64,000 nucleotides of DNA from JADGRF01 sp035274465 (GTDB lineage: Bacteria; Myxococcota_A; Polyangia; Polyangiales; JAFGIB01), in contig DATEOF010000398.1 in NCBI GenBank assembly GCA_035274465.1, positions 1-64,000 on the forward strand, in the 5' to 3' direction. Under the pieces are notes generated by a model, which saw only the letters and a list, made by a program, of their open reading frames with translations, ran no database searches and had not been told where the DNA came from. Position 1 is the stretch's first letter. Every line of letters begins with the position of its first letter. The translations under genes and the position numbers were made by a program. Shown piece after piece: positions 45,210 through 53,703 of the stretch.

Positions 45210-46808
45210 ATGTCGCTGCGAGACGCACGCTACACAGCTGCGAAGCCGGTCGGCCTCGCCGAAGGCTGGAGCCTGGAACGACTCACTCCGCCCAGCCGGT
45301 TGTTCGGCGCCAACGGCCTGCGCACCGGGCCGGACGGGCAGATCTACGTGGCGCAAGTCACCGGCAGCCAGATCAGTGCGCTCGATCTCGCGACCGGCGC
45401 CTTGAAGACAGTCAGCGCGAAGGGCGGCGAGATCATCGGGCCGGACGACCTGGCCTTCGATTCACGCGGCAACCTCTACGCCACCGAGGTGATGGACGGC
45501 CGGGTGAGCATGCTCGGCAGCGACGGCCGCACACGCGTGTTGCGCGACGACGTGCCGGCCGCGAACGGCATCACCGTGCACCGCGACCGCCTGTTCGTGG
45601 GCGAGCTTCGAGTGAACGGCCGCTTGATGGAGCTCGATCTGAACGGCGGCGCGCCTCGGGTTCTGCTGGACAACGTGCCGATGCCCAACGCCATGGAAGT
45701 TGGGCCCGATGGCTGGTTGTACTACCCGGTGATGGGAACCAACGAGATCTGGCGCATTCGACTCGAAGGCGGCAAGCCCGAGCGAGTCGCCGCAGACCTG
45801 GGCTTGCCCGACTCGGTGAAGTTCGACGCCAAGGGCTTCATCGTCTCGACCCAGGTCCACAGCGGCGAGGTGTTGCGGATCGATCCACGGAACGGCGAGC
45901 GCACCGTGCTGGCGCGGCTCGAACCCGGGCTGGATAACCTGACCTTCGCCGGCGAGCGGCTGTTAGTCTCGCACCTCACCGGGCAGATCACCGAGATCCT
46001 CGGCAACGGCGAGACGCGCACCGTGTTGCCAGAGGGACTGAATTGGCCGCTCGACTTGAGCATGGCCGACGACGGCAACCTCTACGTCGCGGACGGCACG
46101 AACCTGTACGCGCTCTTGCCGACCGGCAAGCTGCAGCGGGTCGGCATGATGTTCAGCCCGGGATGTCCCGGGTTCGTCCGCGGCCTGGCGGCGATCGGCG
46201 GCGGCGACTTCATCGTCAGCACGTCGAACGGTCAGGTCGCGCGCTACCGGCCCGCGCAGAGCGAGAGCGAAGTGTTGGGCGACGGGCTCGATCAACCCTA
46301 CGGTGTGGCGTGGGCGCCGGGCGGAGCTGCGCTGGTGGCGGAGCTCGGCGCGGGCCGCGTGTTGTCGGTGAAGGCGGGCCAGGTCGAGGTATTGGCGAGC
46401 GGCTTGCGCGAGCCGCTGGGCGTCGCGATCGCTGCAAATGGCACGCGCCTCGTCTCCGAAGCTGGCGCAGGTCGCGTGGTGAAGCTCACGGGGTCCGGCG
46501 TCGAAACCGTGGTGGATGGGCTGCAGAAACCGCAGGGAATCCTCGCGCGCCATGGCATGCTGTACATCGTAGACGCCGGGGTCAAGGCGCTGATCGCCTT
46601 CGACCTCGAGAGCAAGGCCAGGCACACCATCGCCAGCGACCTACCCGTCGGCGCTCCGCCCGGTGTGACTCCCAAGCCGCTGCGCGGAGTGGCGCCGTTC
46701 TCGGGACCGCAAGGTCCGTTCGCGGGGATCGCGGCCGGAACGGACGGCACGCTCTTCCTGTCCGCCGACGCGGAAGGCAGCGTGCTGGCCCTGCGCAGGC
46801 TGCGCTGA
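45210..46808 (+). CDS. SMP-30/NHL-type six-bladed propeller protein
   Basis: 532 residues, with GGGGAG eight bases upstream of the ATG and no signal peptide, so cytoplasmic. The first ~290 residues repeat SMP-30-like blades (GANGLRTGPDGQIYVAQVTG, GPDDLAFDSRGNLYATEVMD, MPNAMEVGPDGWLYYPVMG), and the rest adds NHL-like blades (GLNWPLDLSMADDGNLYVAD, QPYGVAWAPGGAALVAE). Such proteins are often metal-dependent lactonases. Double length suggests two propellers. It is followed 3 bases later by an SDR gene and preceded by two operator dyads, so it belongs to a regulated catabolic pair. Confidence 0.88.
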   Translation: MSLRDARYTAAKPVGLAEGWSLERLTPPSRLFGANGLRTGPDGQIYVAQVTGSQISALDLATGALKTVSAKGGEIIGPDDLAFDSRGNLYATEVMDGRVSMLGSDGRTRVLRDDVPAANGITVHRDRLFVGELRVNGRLMELDLNGGAPRVLLDNVPMPNAMEVGPDGWLYYPVMGTNEIWRIRLEGGKPERVAADLGLPDSVKFDAKGFIVSTQVHSGEVLRIDPRNGERTVLARLEPGLDNLTFAGERLLVSHLTGQITEILGNGETRTVLPEGLNWPLDLSMADDGNLYVADGTNLYALLPTGKLQRVGMMFSPGCPGFVRGLAAIGGGDFIVSTSNGQVARYRPAQSESEVLGDGLDQPYGVAWAPGGAALVAELGAGRVLSVKAGQVEVLASGLREPLGVAIAANGTRLVSEAGAGRVVKLTGSGVETVVDGLQKPQGILARHGMLYIVDAGVKALIAFDLESKARHTIASDLPVGAPPGVTPKPLRGVAPFSGPQGPFAGIAAGTDGTLFLSADAEGSVLALRRLR

Positions 46809-46811
46809 GTC

Positions 46812-47657
46812 ATGGGACACAACCTCCTGAAACTCGAGGGCCGCATCGTCGTGGTCGCGGGTGCCGCTGGCGGCGGCATCGGCACCAGCGTCACGGACAT
46901 GGTCGCGCGCGCCGGAGCGACGGTGATCGCGGTCAGCCGTTCGCCCGCGAACCTGGAACGACACATCGCCCCGCGCGTGGCGCAAGGCTTGCCAATCGTG
47001 CCCGTCGCAGCCGACATCTCGACCGACGAAGGCATCGCCGCAACCATGGCGCAGGTGCGCCGGACGCCGGGCGAGCTCCATGGCCTCGTCAATGTCGCAG
47101 GTGGCGCCGCGACCTCCACGTGGATGCCTTCGACGCGCGTGACGCGAGCCTCCTTTCGCGCGCTGTTCCAGCAGAACCTCGAGACCATGTTCTTCATGAG
47201 CCAGGCGGTCGCCGCAGAGCTGAAGGCGCAGAGACGCCCTGGCTCGATCGTCTCGATCTCGTCGATTAGCGGCATGAACACCGCGCCCTTCCACGTCGCC
47301 TACGGCGCGGCCAAGGCCGCCCTCGTCGCCGTGACGCGCACGATGGCGGCCGAGCTGGCGCTGGACAACATCCGCGTCAACGCCATCGCGCCCGGCGTCA
47401 CCAAGACGCCTGCCTCCACCACGTACGTCGACGAAGATCCCGAGCGCGACCAGAAAGCCATCGCGATGGGCCGCCGCGCCCTACCCGAGGAACAGGCCGG
47501 CGCGATCCTGTTCCTGCTCTCGGACCTCTCGAGCTACGTCACGGGCCAAACCTTGCTGGTAGACGGCGGCTTGAGCTTGAAGTGGTCGCACCTCGCGGCC
47601 GATCACACCTCGCTGTTCCTCAAGGACCAGGATTTTCGCGAGGCGATGAAGCGCTAG
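46812..47657 (+). CDS. Short-chain dehydrogenase/reductase
   Basis: 281 residues. Glycine-rich NAD(P) loop GAAGGGIGTSV, NVAGG, the Ser of ISSISGM, the catalytic YGAAK pair, and VDGGLSLKW near the end. The GGxIG loop differs slightly from the classical TGxxxGxG. It is translated just after the SMP-30 protein in the same operator-controlled transcript. Substrate unknown. Confidence 0.92.
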   Translation: MGHNLLKLEGRIVVVAGAAGGGIGTSVTDMVARAGATVIAVSRSPANLERHIAPRVAQGLPIVPVAADISTDEGIAATMAQVRRTPGELHGLVNVAGGAATSTWMPSTRVTRASFRALFQQNLETMFFMSQAVAAELKAQRRPGSIVSISSISGMNTAPFHVAYGAAKAALVAVTRTMAAELALDNIRVNAIAPGVTKTPASTTYVDEDPERDQKAIAMGRRALPEEQAGAILFLLSDLSSYVTGQTLLVDGGLSLKWSHLAADHTSLFLKDQDFREAMKR

Positions 47658-47733
47658 AGGTTGGTTTTGGCCTGGCCTGCTTCCCAATTGTCGCGACCCC
47701 AGTGTTAATGGGGGAGGACGGGGAACGCTGCCG

Positions 47734-48333
47734 GTGACCATGTCGAAACTCTCGAGATCCTGGCAAACCGTGAGAGTACGGTTGATGCTAGCTGCGGGAT
47801 GTTGCGCGATCCTCGCGACGTCGAACGTTGAGCCGCCTACGATTCGAGACACTCGGCAGCACGAGTTATCCGACACGGACGCCGTCGTGGTGCACGTCCG
47901 CTTGAACCAGCCTGCACGTGAGCAGGCGGGGGCATGGTTGATCAGGATCTCGGCTCGCATCGAGGGAGGCGGCGAGGTGACGATCGTTCCTGAGGGCGGA
48001 CCGCTCCGCCGCGCGGAGGAACAGACGATCGGCAGGCCACGGGTCGACTCGAGCACCGCGGGCTCGGCGGATGACGATGCCGGAGCAGCCGGCGGCTTGG
48101 CGCCCGGTCCTGTGCAATTCGAGGTTCGAGAGCTGCGACCCGACCTCGCGGCCTGTCCGGAGCACCGAGAGTGCGTGGCTACGTTCACGGTCGCGCGCTC
48201 CGAAACGGCGACCGGCACCGTATCGCTGACCGTGGAGAGCTCGGCGCACCGTCCGCTCGAGGAAGGATGCATGGGCTCGACGGCTCCCGAGTTCACGCCG
48301 GGCGTGAAGATCGAGGTGATATTCGATGAATGA
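47734..48333 (+). CDS. Hypothetical exported protein
   Basis: 199 residues from a GTG at 47734; the ATG at 47740 is as likely. The N-terminus has a hydrophobic segment (LMLAAGCCAILATSN) that could be a signal or anchor, followed by a beta-rich domain with a Ser/Ala/Asp-rich insertion (TAGSADDDAGAAG) and two Cys (CPEHREC). Overlaps the next gene by 8 bases. No family recognised. Confidence 0.65.
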   Translation: MTMSKLSRSWQTVRVRLMLAAGCCAILATSNVEPPTIRDTRQHELSDTDAVVVHVRLNQPAREQAGAWLIRISARIEGGGEVTIVPEGGPLRRAEEQTIGRPRVDSSTAGSADDDAGAAGGLAPGPVQFEVRELRPDLAACPEHRECVATFTVARSETATGTVSLTVESSAHRPLEEGCMGSTAPEFTPGVKIEVIFDE

Positions 48334-48811
48334 ACGCGCCGAATATGTGCCAGGAGGCATGCTGCTGCATCCGGTCGCAGTCGTCGCGCTCGTCACCTGG
48401 CTCGTCAACGACCACGTGCTCAAGAGTCTGACGCCCGGCTGGCTCACGGGGAAACTCAGCGATGTGGCTTGCCTGATCGTGTGCCCGCTCCTGGTCGTGG
48501 CAGCGGTGGAGCTACGCTGGCCGGCAGTGCCCTGGAATCGGCAGCGCTGGATCTTGCTGGCTGCGCTGCTGGTGTTTGGTCTGATCATGGGCGGCATTCG
48601 AGTGTGGCCCTGGGCCGCCGATGCGTACCGTCATGGACTCGGTGCAGCACAGTGGCCGGTGCGCGCGCTGGTAGCCTCGTTGCTCGGTTCGCCCGTGCCA
48701 CAGCTTCGCCCAGTCCAACTCGCAATGGACGTGACGGATATCGCGACCCTACCCAGCTTGATCGTGCCGGGCCTGCTCGTTCGCCACCTGCGGGGTGATC
48801 GTGTTCGCTAG
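48326..48811 (+). CDS. Small polytopic membrane protein
   Basis: 161 residues with about four hydrophobic segments (VVALVTWLVNDHVLKSLTPG, VACLIVCPLLVVAAVEL, WILLAALLVFGLIMGGI, TLPSLIVPGLLV). Starts 8 bases before the stop of the upstream exported-protein gene, so the two are coupled and probably interact. Ends tail-to-tail with the MFS gene, whose stop codon is immediately adjacent. No family recognised. Confidence 0.7.
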   Translation: MNERAEYVPGGMLLHPVAVVALVTWLVNDHVLKSLTPGWLTGKLSDVACLIVCPLLVVAAVELRWPAVPWNRQRWILLAALLVFGLIMGGIRVWPWAADAYRHGLGAAQWPVRALVASLLGSPVPQLRPVQLAMDVTDIATLPSLIVPGLLVRHLRGDRVR

Positions 48812-50041
48812 CTAGGTCGGTTGCCGGACCGGCTCCGCAGCGCTCGGCGTCGGGCCGAGGCTCACGAGGGCGACTGCGCTGGCGGCCATCAAGAGGATGG
48901 CCAGCATCAAAGACGGTGCATAGCTGCGGTAGTGATCGAACACCGTGCCAGCGGCCAGCGGGCCGAACGCGGTGCCGAGCGAGAGCGCCATGACCAGCGC
49001 GCCGTACAGGGCGCCGAAGTTCTTGAGGCCGAAGTGGCGCGCTGCGAGGTAGGCGATGACGTCGACCTCCGAGCCGACCGTCAGCCCGAGCACGGCCGCT
49101 GCGATGCTCTGACAGATCGGACTCTCGCCGTTCGTGAGGAGCAGCGTGGACGCCAGGATCGGCAGCAGGAACGCGGCCGCACCGACCAGGTGACCCGGGA
49201 ACCTGTCCAGCAGCGCACCCGTGCCGAGCCGGCCGACGATCGAAAAGACGCCTACCAGCGAGGCGACGCCTGCCGCTGCCAGCGGCGTGGCGCCGTTGCC
49301 GGTCAGGATCGGCACGAAGTGGACGACGGCGCCGATGGTCGTGAACGAAAACAAGCCCGCGGCCAGGAGCAGCTTGTAGAGCGTGGGCGAGCGCAGGCCT
49401 TCGGCGAGACCCACTCCGGCCTGCGAGTCGGCATGGCGCTCTTTCTTCACCCCGTCCTGCGCCCCGCGAAAGCACACCAGCAGCACCGGCAGCACCAGCG
49501 CGACCCAGATGCCCGCCAGCCCTGCGAAACCCGTGCGCCACCCGTACGCGCCGATCAGCCACGTCGCCAGCAGCGGGAACACGGTGGCGCTCAGCGACCC
49601 TCCGGATAGCGTGATCGCGAACGCAAGACCTCGCGACGCCTCGAACCTGCTCGCCACCGCGCTGGTCCACACGGTCGCCTGCACCCACAGCGTCCCGAGC
49701 GCGATGATGCTCCACAGCATCAGCCAGTTCGCGGTCCCGCCCGAAGACGTGCCGAGCAAAGCAAAGGCACCGGTCATCGCGGGTACGCCGATCAATGCGA
49801 TGCGCCGCGGTCCCACGCGATCGACCAGCATGCCGATCGGGATACAAAACATCGCGCTGATGAACGAAGCCACCGAGATGCCCAGCGAGATCTGCGCGCG
49901 CGACCAGCCGAACTCCCGCGATAGCGGCTCGATGAACGGGCCGAGCGAGTACACGTGGATGACCGACGTCGAATAGCCCAGCGCCGCAGCAAACGGCAAG
50001 AACCAGAAGCGACGCCACTCCGAGCTCGCGCTTGTAGACAC
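48812..50041 (-). CDS. MFS transporter (oxalate/formate antiporter-like)
   Basis: 409 residues with about twelve membrane helices. Motif A between helices 2 and 3 reads PIGMLVDRVGPRRIALIG, and the second-half counterpart is GRLGTGALLDRFPGHLVGAA. Both are typical of the monocarboxylate and oxalate:formate branch of the major facilitator superfamily. It would move an organic acid or small metabolite across the inner membrane. Follows the AraC gene on the minus strand with 102 bases between, so that regulator may control it. Confidence 0.9.
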   Translation of the reverse strand: MSTSASSEWRRFWFLPFAAALGYSTSVIHVYSLGPFIEPLSREFGWSRAQISLGISVASFISAMFCIPIGMLVDRVGPRRIALIGVPAMTGAFALLGTSSGGTANWLMLWSIIALGTLWVQATVWTSAVASRFEASRGLAFAITLSGGSLSATVFPLLATWLIGAYGWRTGFAGLAGIWVALVLPVLLVCFRGAQDGVKKERHADSQAGVGLAEGLRSPTLYKLLLAAGLFSFTTIGAVVHFVPILTGNGATPLAAAGVASLVGVFSIVGRLGTGALLDRFPGHLVGAAAFLLPILASTLLLTNGESPICQSIAAAVLGLTVGSEVDVIAYLAARHFGLKNFGALYGALVMALSLGTAFGPLAAGTVFDHYRSYAPSLMLAILLMAASAVALVSLGPTPSAAEPVRQPT

Positions 50042-50143
50042 GCTGACGATGCTAGTGACGACGGCGCGTGCGCTTGTTGCTGCCCGAGGCCAATTGATGT
50101 GCCGGCACCGGCGTTCCTTTCCGCAGTACAGTCAGATCGTGCG

Positions 50144-51208
50144 CTAGCCGACGCGGCCGACGCGTTGCTTCTGCTGCTCGGCTCGGACTTCGGTCGGGGT
50201 CATGCCGGTCCAGCGTTTGAACGCGCGGTGGAAGGTGCTGGTGTCGGCGAAGCCCATTTCGTAGGCGGCTTCCTGGATGGTGAGCTGCTTGGTGCGGAGG
50301 AAGTGTTTGGCGATGATCGCCAGCGCTTCGTTCACCACCGTGTTGTACGACTTGCCTTCGGCCGCGAGGCGACGGCGGAGTGAGCGCGCGCTGAGGCCGA
50401 GCGAGCGCGCGACTGCGTTCATGTCGGTGCGGCGCGCGGGGCCCTGCTGGACGAGGCGTTCGCGCACGCGCAGCGAGAACGGTGCGCGTTGTGTGACTCC
50501 CAGGATGCGGCGCTCGGCGATCGCGCGCAGCGCATCACAAACATCGCCGTCTCGGTAGGGAGACACGACATCCATCAGCGCGCGATCGAATACCACTCCG
50601 GTGAACGCCTGATCGAAGTGCACCGCGCGCTCGAACACGCGCGCGTACTCGGGGTGGTACGCAGGGGCGGGATACTCGAAATTCACGCGCTGCAGCTGCG
50701 CGTGTGGGCTGAAGGTGCGGATCATGCGGAACACGCCGTGGACCAGCATCTCCGAGGCGAAGCGCTGGATGGCCGCGCCTTCGGACGCCAGGCTGAAGTA
50801 GCGTACTGTCACCTGGTCGCCCTGTTCGGACAGGTGAAAGCTCGGCTGGTCACTCAGCAGTCGGTGGAACTTGGACAGTGACTCGAAGCCTTGCCGTAAG
50901 GTCTCCGAGTGCGTGATCAGGTGCGAGAGCGGGTTGAACGTCGACGGACACAAGCGTTCGCCCCAGTGCAGGCCGAGCGCCGGATCTCCCGTGAGATCCA
51001 TCGCCCGCTCGCACAACCGGTAGACATCGCTGCGCGGAACACTCGCTTCGGCGCAGTCGAGCAGCCCAGCATCGAAGTGTGCAGCCGCGAACAGTCGCGT
51101 GGATGGAACACCAGCCTGCTCTACCGCTTCGGCGATCCCTCTCACGACCCGAACCGACAACATGGACTCTCGGACGACTCCCGTGAGCGGTACAGATAGC
51201 GCCTTCAT
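50144..51208 (-). CDS. AraC-family transcriptional regulator
   Basis: 354 residues from the ATG 51208-51206, with AGGGGTG upstream; a start 18 codons earlier (51262) is possible. Sensor domain of the AraC arabinose-binding type, then two helix-turn-helix units (LGLSARSLRRRLAAEGKSYN, and AYEMGFADTSTFHRAFKRW). Nearly the same architecture and strong similarity to the regulator at 14899-15939, so the two are paralogues. The probable target is the MFS gene next to it or its own promoter. Confidence 0.92.
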   Translation of the reverse strand: MKALSVPLTGVVRESMLSVRVVRGIAEAVEQAGVPSTRLFAAAHFDAGLLDCAEASVPRSDVYRLCERAMDLTGDPALGLHWGERLCPSTFNPLSHLITHSETLRQGFESLSKFHRLLSDQPSFHLSEQGDQVTVRYFSLASEGAAIQRFASEMLVHGVFRMIRTFSPHAQLQRVNFEYPAPAYHPEYARVFERAVHFDQAFTGVVFDRALMDVVSPYRDGDVCDALRAIAERRILGVTQRAPFSLRVRERLVQQGPARRTDMNAVARSLGLSARSLRRRLAAEGKSYNTVVNEALAIIAKHFLRTKQLTIQEAAYEMGFADTSTFHRAFKRWTGMTPTEVRAEQQKQRVGRVG

Positions 51209-51700
51209 AACACCCCTGGTGGCTCGCTTCAGGCGACGCGGCTCGTGGAAAACGCGGGACAATCACGGCCAAGATTCGCGCGATCCACGCAGGAACAGCG
51301 AGACAATCGCGGCCAAGCAAGCGACGCGCCGAACCGTTTCACCCCGTACGTGCGCAGATAACGTTCACGCGTAGCAGGGTCTGTTTTTGCCCGCAAACCC
51401 TTCCGGCGTTCGCGCTCTACCACTGCGTCCAATTTTGCTCAACAACATCGTTGTTCGACAGCGTGCGAGCCCATGGCAGCGGCCATGTGCTGCTGCCTTG
51501 GGACACAACGGGTCTCCGGCGCATGCTGCCATGCCCCCCGCTCTCGACTTTTATGATGCTCCCCCGGCGAAAAAGTCGGGCGCGCGTTACGCGTGCGACG
51601 CATGTCCACGCGTAGTCACTAGGTTGGCCGCACCTGCCACTGCTCGCTCAGCCGGTGACACTTACAGTCGCGCTTCGATCGTTAGCGTCCAACGGCATCG
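51209..51700. other. 492-base non-coding region before the sigma factor gene
   Basis: Contains a short direct repeat (GACAATCACGGCCAAG at 51258-51273 and GACAATCGCGGCCAAG at 51302-51317) and an 8-bp stem CGACTTTT/AAAAGTCG (51545-51552 with 51571-51578). A minus frame of 67 codons (51229-51432) reads partly protein-like (LRAKTDPATRERYLRTYGVK) but lacks support. No RNA gene is recognised. Confidence 0.45.
51545..51578. other. Stem-loop in the upstream region of the sigma factor
   Basis: Perfect 8-base inverted repeat CGACTTTT/AAAAGTCG with an 18-base loop, 120 bases before the sigma gene. It might be a terminator-like structure or a chance AT patch in GC-rich DNA. Confidence 0.3.
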
Positions 51701-52246
51701 ATGACGCGTTCTTCTCGACTAAGACTCGTGAGGGCGGGCGCGAATCCGCACCGCACATTCGGTCACCACGCAGAGCTCTTCGAACGCTATGCGCGCTACG
51801 TGGCCCGGATCGGTATTCGCCTGCTCGGCGACGAGTCCGACGTCGACGATCTCATCCAACAAGTCTTCCTCGACGCCTTCAAGAATCGCGAGCAGCTGCG
51901 CGACCCGGCAGCCGCGAAGGGTTGGCTCGCGACGATCGCAGTGCGCACTGCAAGGCATCAGTTGCGCCGCCGACGGCTGCGCCAGTTCGTCGGCCTGGAC
52001 GAGCGCCCTCACGCGCTCGAGCTGACAGACCCCGGCCTGTCTCCCGAGACACGCGCGCTGGTCGAGCGCGTGTACCGGATGCTCGACGCACTGCCGGTCG
52101 AGGAACGGTTGGCGTGGACCCTGCGCCACATCGAGGGTGAGAAGCTCGACCGCGTCGCCGAGTGCTGTGGGTGTTCGATCGCGACCGCCAAGCGACGGAT
52201 CGTGGCAGCCCAGGCCCGTCTGCAGGCGGAGCTCGACGATGGATGA
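51701..52246 (+). CDS. ECF-type RNA polymerase sigma factor (first)
   Basis: 181 residues. Region 2 spans about 25-90 (LFERYARYVARIGIRLLGDE, DDLIQQVFLDAFKNREQ, KGWLATIAVRTARHQLRRR) and region 4 about 125-175 (LDALPVEERLAWTLRHIEGE, VAECCGCSIATAKRRIVAAQ). Its end overlaps the start of the membrane TPR-like protein gene by 8 bases. A second sigma gene follows that one. The group therefore looks like an envelope-stress or signal-responsive unit in which the membrane protein could hold one or both sigma factors. Confidence 0.92.
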   Translation: MTRSSRLRLVRAGANPHRTFGHHAELFERYARYVARIGIRLLGDESDVDDLIQQVFLDAFKNREQLRDPAAAKGWLATIAVRTARHQLRRRRLRQFVGLDERPHALELTDPGLSPETRALVERVYRMLDALPVEERLAWTLRHIEGEKLDRVAECCGCSIATAKRRIVAAQARLQAELDDG

Positions 52247-52829
52247 CCTCGGACGGACGATCGCCACGTTGCGCGACGAGCTGACGCCTGCGTGGAATGA
52301 CGCCCACGGCGAACGCTTGCTCGCCAACATCGACCGCCTGCAAAGGCGCCGCCGCTTCAAGCTGCTGGCCGGAGGCTGCGCGCTCACGGCAGCGTTCGCT
52401 TCGTCCTTGGTCGCCTGGACCCTCCGCGCCACGCACCTCGATCTCCAACCAAAGGCCGATCCACTCGCCTTGATGGAGGCAGCGGACGTTGCGCGCAAGG
52501 ACGATCGGCCGCAGCTCGCAGCCGAACACCTGCGCCGCTTGCTCCGCGACCACGCGCAAAGCCCCGAGGCGCCGTTCGCCGCCTTCACGCTCGGTCGCGT
52601 CCTCCTCGAGAACCTGGGTGAGCCGGCGGAGTCCGCGGCCGCCTTTGCGCTCGTGCGCGCGTACGCCCCGGAGGGCTCGCTGGCACAAGACGCGCTGGCG
52701 CGTGAGGTCGAGGCGCTGTCCAAGGCGGGCCACAGTCGCGAGGCATACCAGCGCGCACGACTGTACTTGCTGCTCTATCCGTCCGGCAGGCGCCTGCACG
52801 CGGTTCGCCTGTTCGGCGGACTGGAGTGA
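52239..52829 (+). CDS. Membrane-anchored helical-repeat protein, likely sigma regulator
   Basis: 196 residues from the ATG 52239. A cytoplasmic N-terminus of about 40 residues (MDDLGRTIATLRDELTPAWN, then Arg-rich) precedes one membrane segment (KLLAGGCALTAAFASSLVAW). The outer part is built of TPR-like helices (AAEHLRRLLRDHAQSPEAPF, TLGRVLLENLGEPAESAAAF), as in YbgF/Tol-type helical repeats. The architecture of a short cytoplasmic tail plus periplasmic repeat domain fits an anti-sigma or sensor for the flanking sigma factors. No classical zinc anti-sigma motif is present. Confidence 0.8.
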   Translation: MDDLGRTIATLRDELTPAWNDAHGERLLANIDRLQRRRRFKLLAGGCALTAAFASSLVAWTLRATHLDLQPKADPLALMEAADVARKDDRPQLAAEHLRRLLRDHAQSPEAPFAAFTLGRVLLENLGEPAESAAAFALVRAYAPEGSLAQDALAREVEALSKAGHSREAYQRARLYLLLYPSGRRLHAVRLFGGLE

Positions 52830-52835
52830 GCCGGC

Positions 52836-53330
52836 GTGTTCGAGCAACACGGAGCGTTCGCGGCTCGCATCTTGCGCTCGCTCGGGGTGCGCGACGCAGA
52901 CCTCGACGACCTGTTGCAAGAGGTGTTCTTGGTCGTGGCGCGGCGAGGCGGCGACTACGAAGAGCTGGGCCGCGCGCGGTCGTGGATGTATTCGATCTGC
53001 AAGCGCGTCGCCGTGGCCGGGCGCCGCAGGCATCTCCAGGAGCGTGCAGCGATCGCGACGCACTCCAGCGAACCAGCCTGCCCTGCGACGCAGCTCGAGC
53101 ACGTGGAAGACGCGGAAGCGCTCGAACTCTGCGAGCGCTTGCTGAACCAACTGCCGCCGCAGCAACGGCTGATCTTCCTGCTCTACGAGGTGGAAGAGCT
53201 GTCGATGCCCGAGATCGCCCGCCAGCTCGGCTGTCCGCTCCAGACCGCCTACTCGCGCTTGCACAAGGCTCGCGCGCGCATCGCCCGCCGGCGCGAGCAG
53301 CCGCCCTCCCTAGCGAAACAAGACTTGTAG
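52836..53330 (+). CDS. ECF-type RNA polymerase sigma factor (second)
   Basis: 164 residues from the GTG 52836, six bases after the previous stop. Region 2 lies at about 10-65 (LRSLGVRDADLDDLLQEVFL, RSWMYSICKRVAVAGRRR), region 4 at about 105-155 (LNQLPPQQRLIFLLYEVEEL, IARQLGCPLQTAYSRLHKAR). It differs clearly from the first sigma factor, so it is not a recent duplicate. Its last 21 bases overlap the remnant ligase frame on the other strand. Confidence 0.9.
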   Translation: MFEQHGAFAARILRSLGVRDADLDDLLQEVFLVVARRGGDYEELGRARSWMYSICKRVAVAGRRRHLQERAAIATHSSEPACPATQLEHVEDAEALELCERLLNQLPPQQRLIFLLYEVEELSMPEIARQLGCPLQTAYSRLHKARARIARRREQPPSLAKQDL

Positions 53331-53690
53331 CGCAGTGCCATCGACCTTGAATGACGCCGTCCGCGGCAACTCATCCACGAAGCGAAAGGCCACGGGAATG
53401 TTCGTCGCGTAGAGGTGATCGCGCAGATGGCGCTCGAGCTCGTCGACAGTCGGTGGGGACACTCCCGGCCTGAGCTGCACCGCAGCTGCGGGCACTTGAC
53501 CCAGTCGCGCGTCGGGCAGACCCAAGACCGCAGCAGGCGACACGGCCGGATGCAGCAACAGCGCGCGCTCGATCGTCTCGGGCAACAGCTTGAAGCCACC
53601 GCGCACGATCGCGCCATCCGCGCGGCCGCGATGAACCAGCTCGTCAACTATCGGCGACTTGCCGCGGGCGCGCACGCGCGGCACGATGAC
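53310..53690 (-). pseudogene. Acyl-CoA ligase C-terminal remnant
   Basis: The minus frame encodes only the C-terminal domain of an AMP-forming ligase: HRGRADGAIVRGGFKLLPET, LLLHPAVSPAAVLGLPD, then DELPRTASFKVD with the Lys near the end. The large N-terminal adenylation domain is missing and the hinge before GRAD is shortened (ARGKSPIVDELVH runs directly into HRGRADG). The upstream end is cut by the racemase gene start at 53704. It is a degraded gene rather than a functional one, and it overlaps the sigma gene end. Confidence 0.75.
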
Positions 53691-53703
53691 GGCGGATACC
53701 ATT

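Noticed and set aside
47658..47733. CCCC/GGGG hairpin before the exported-protein gene at 47734
   Set aside because: A four-pair stem in GC-rich DNA is expected by chance.
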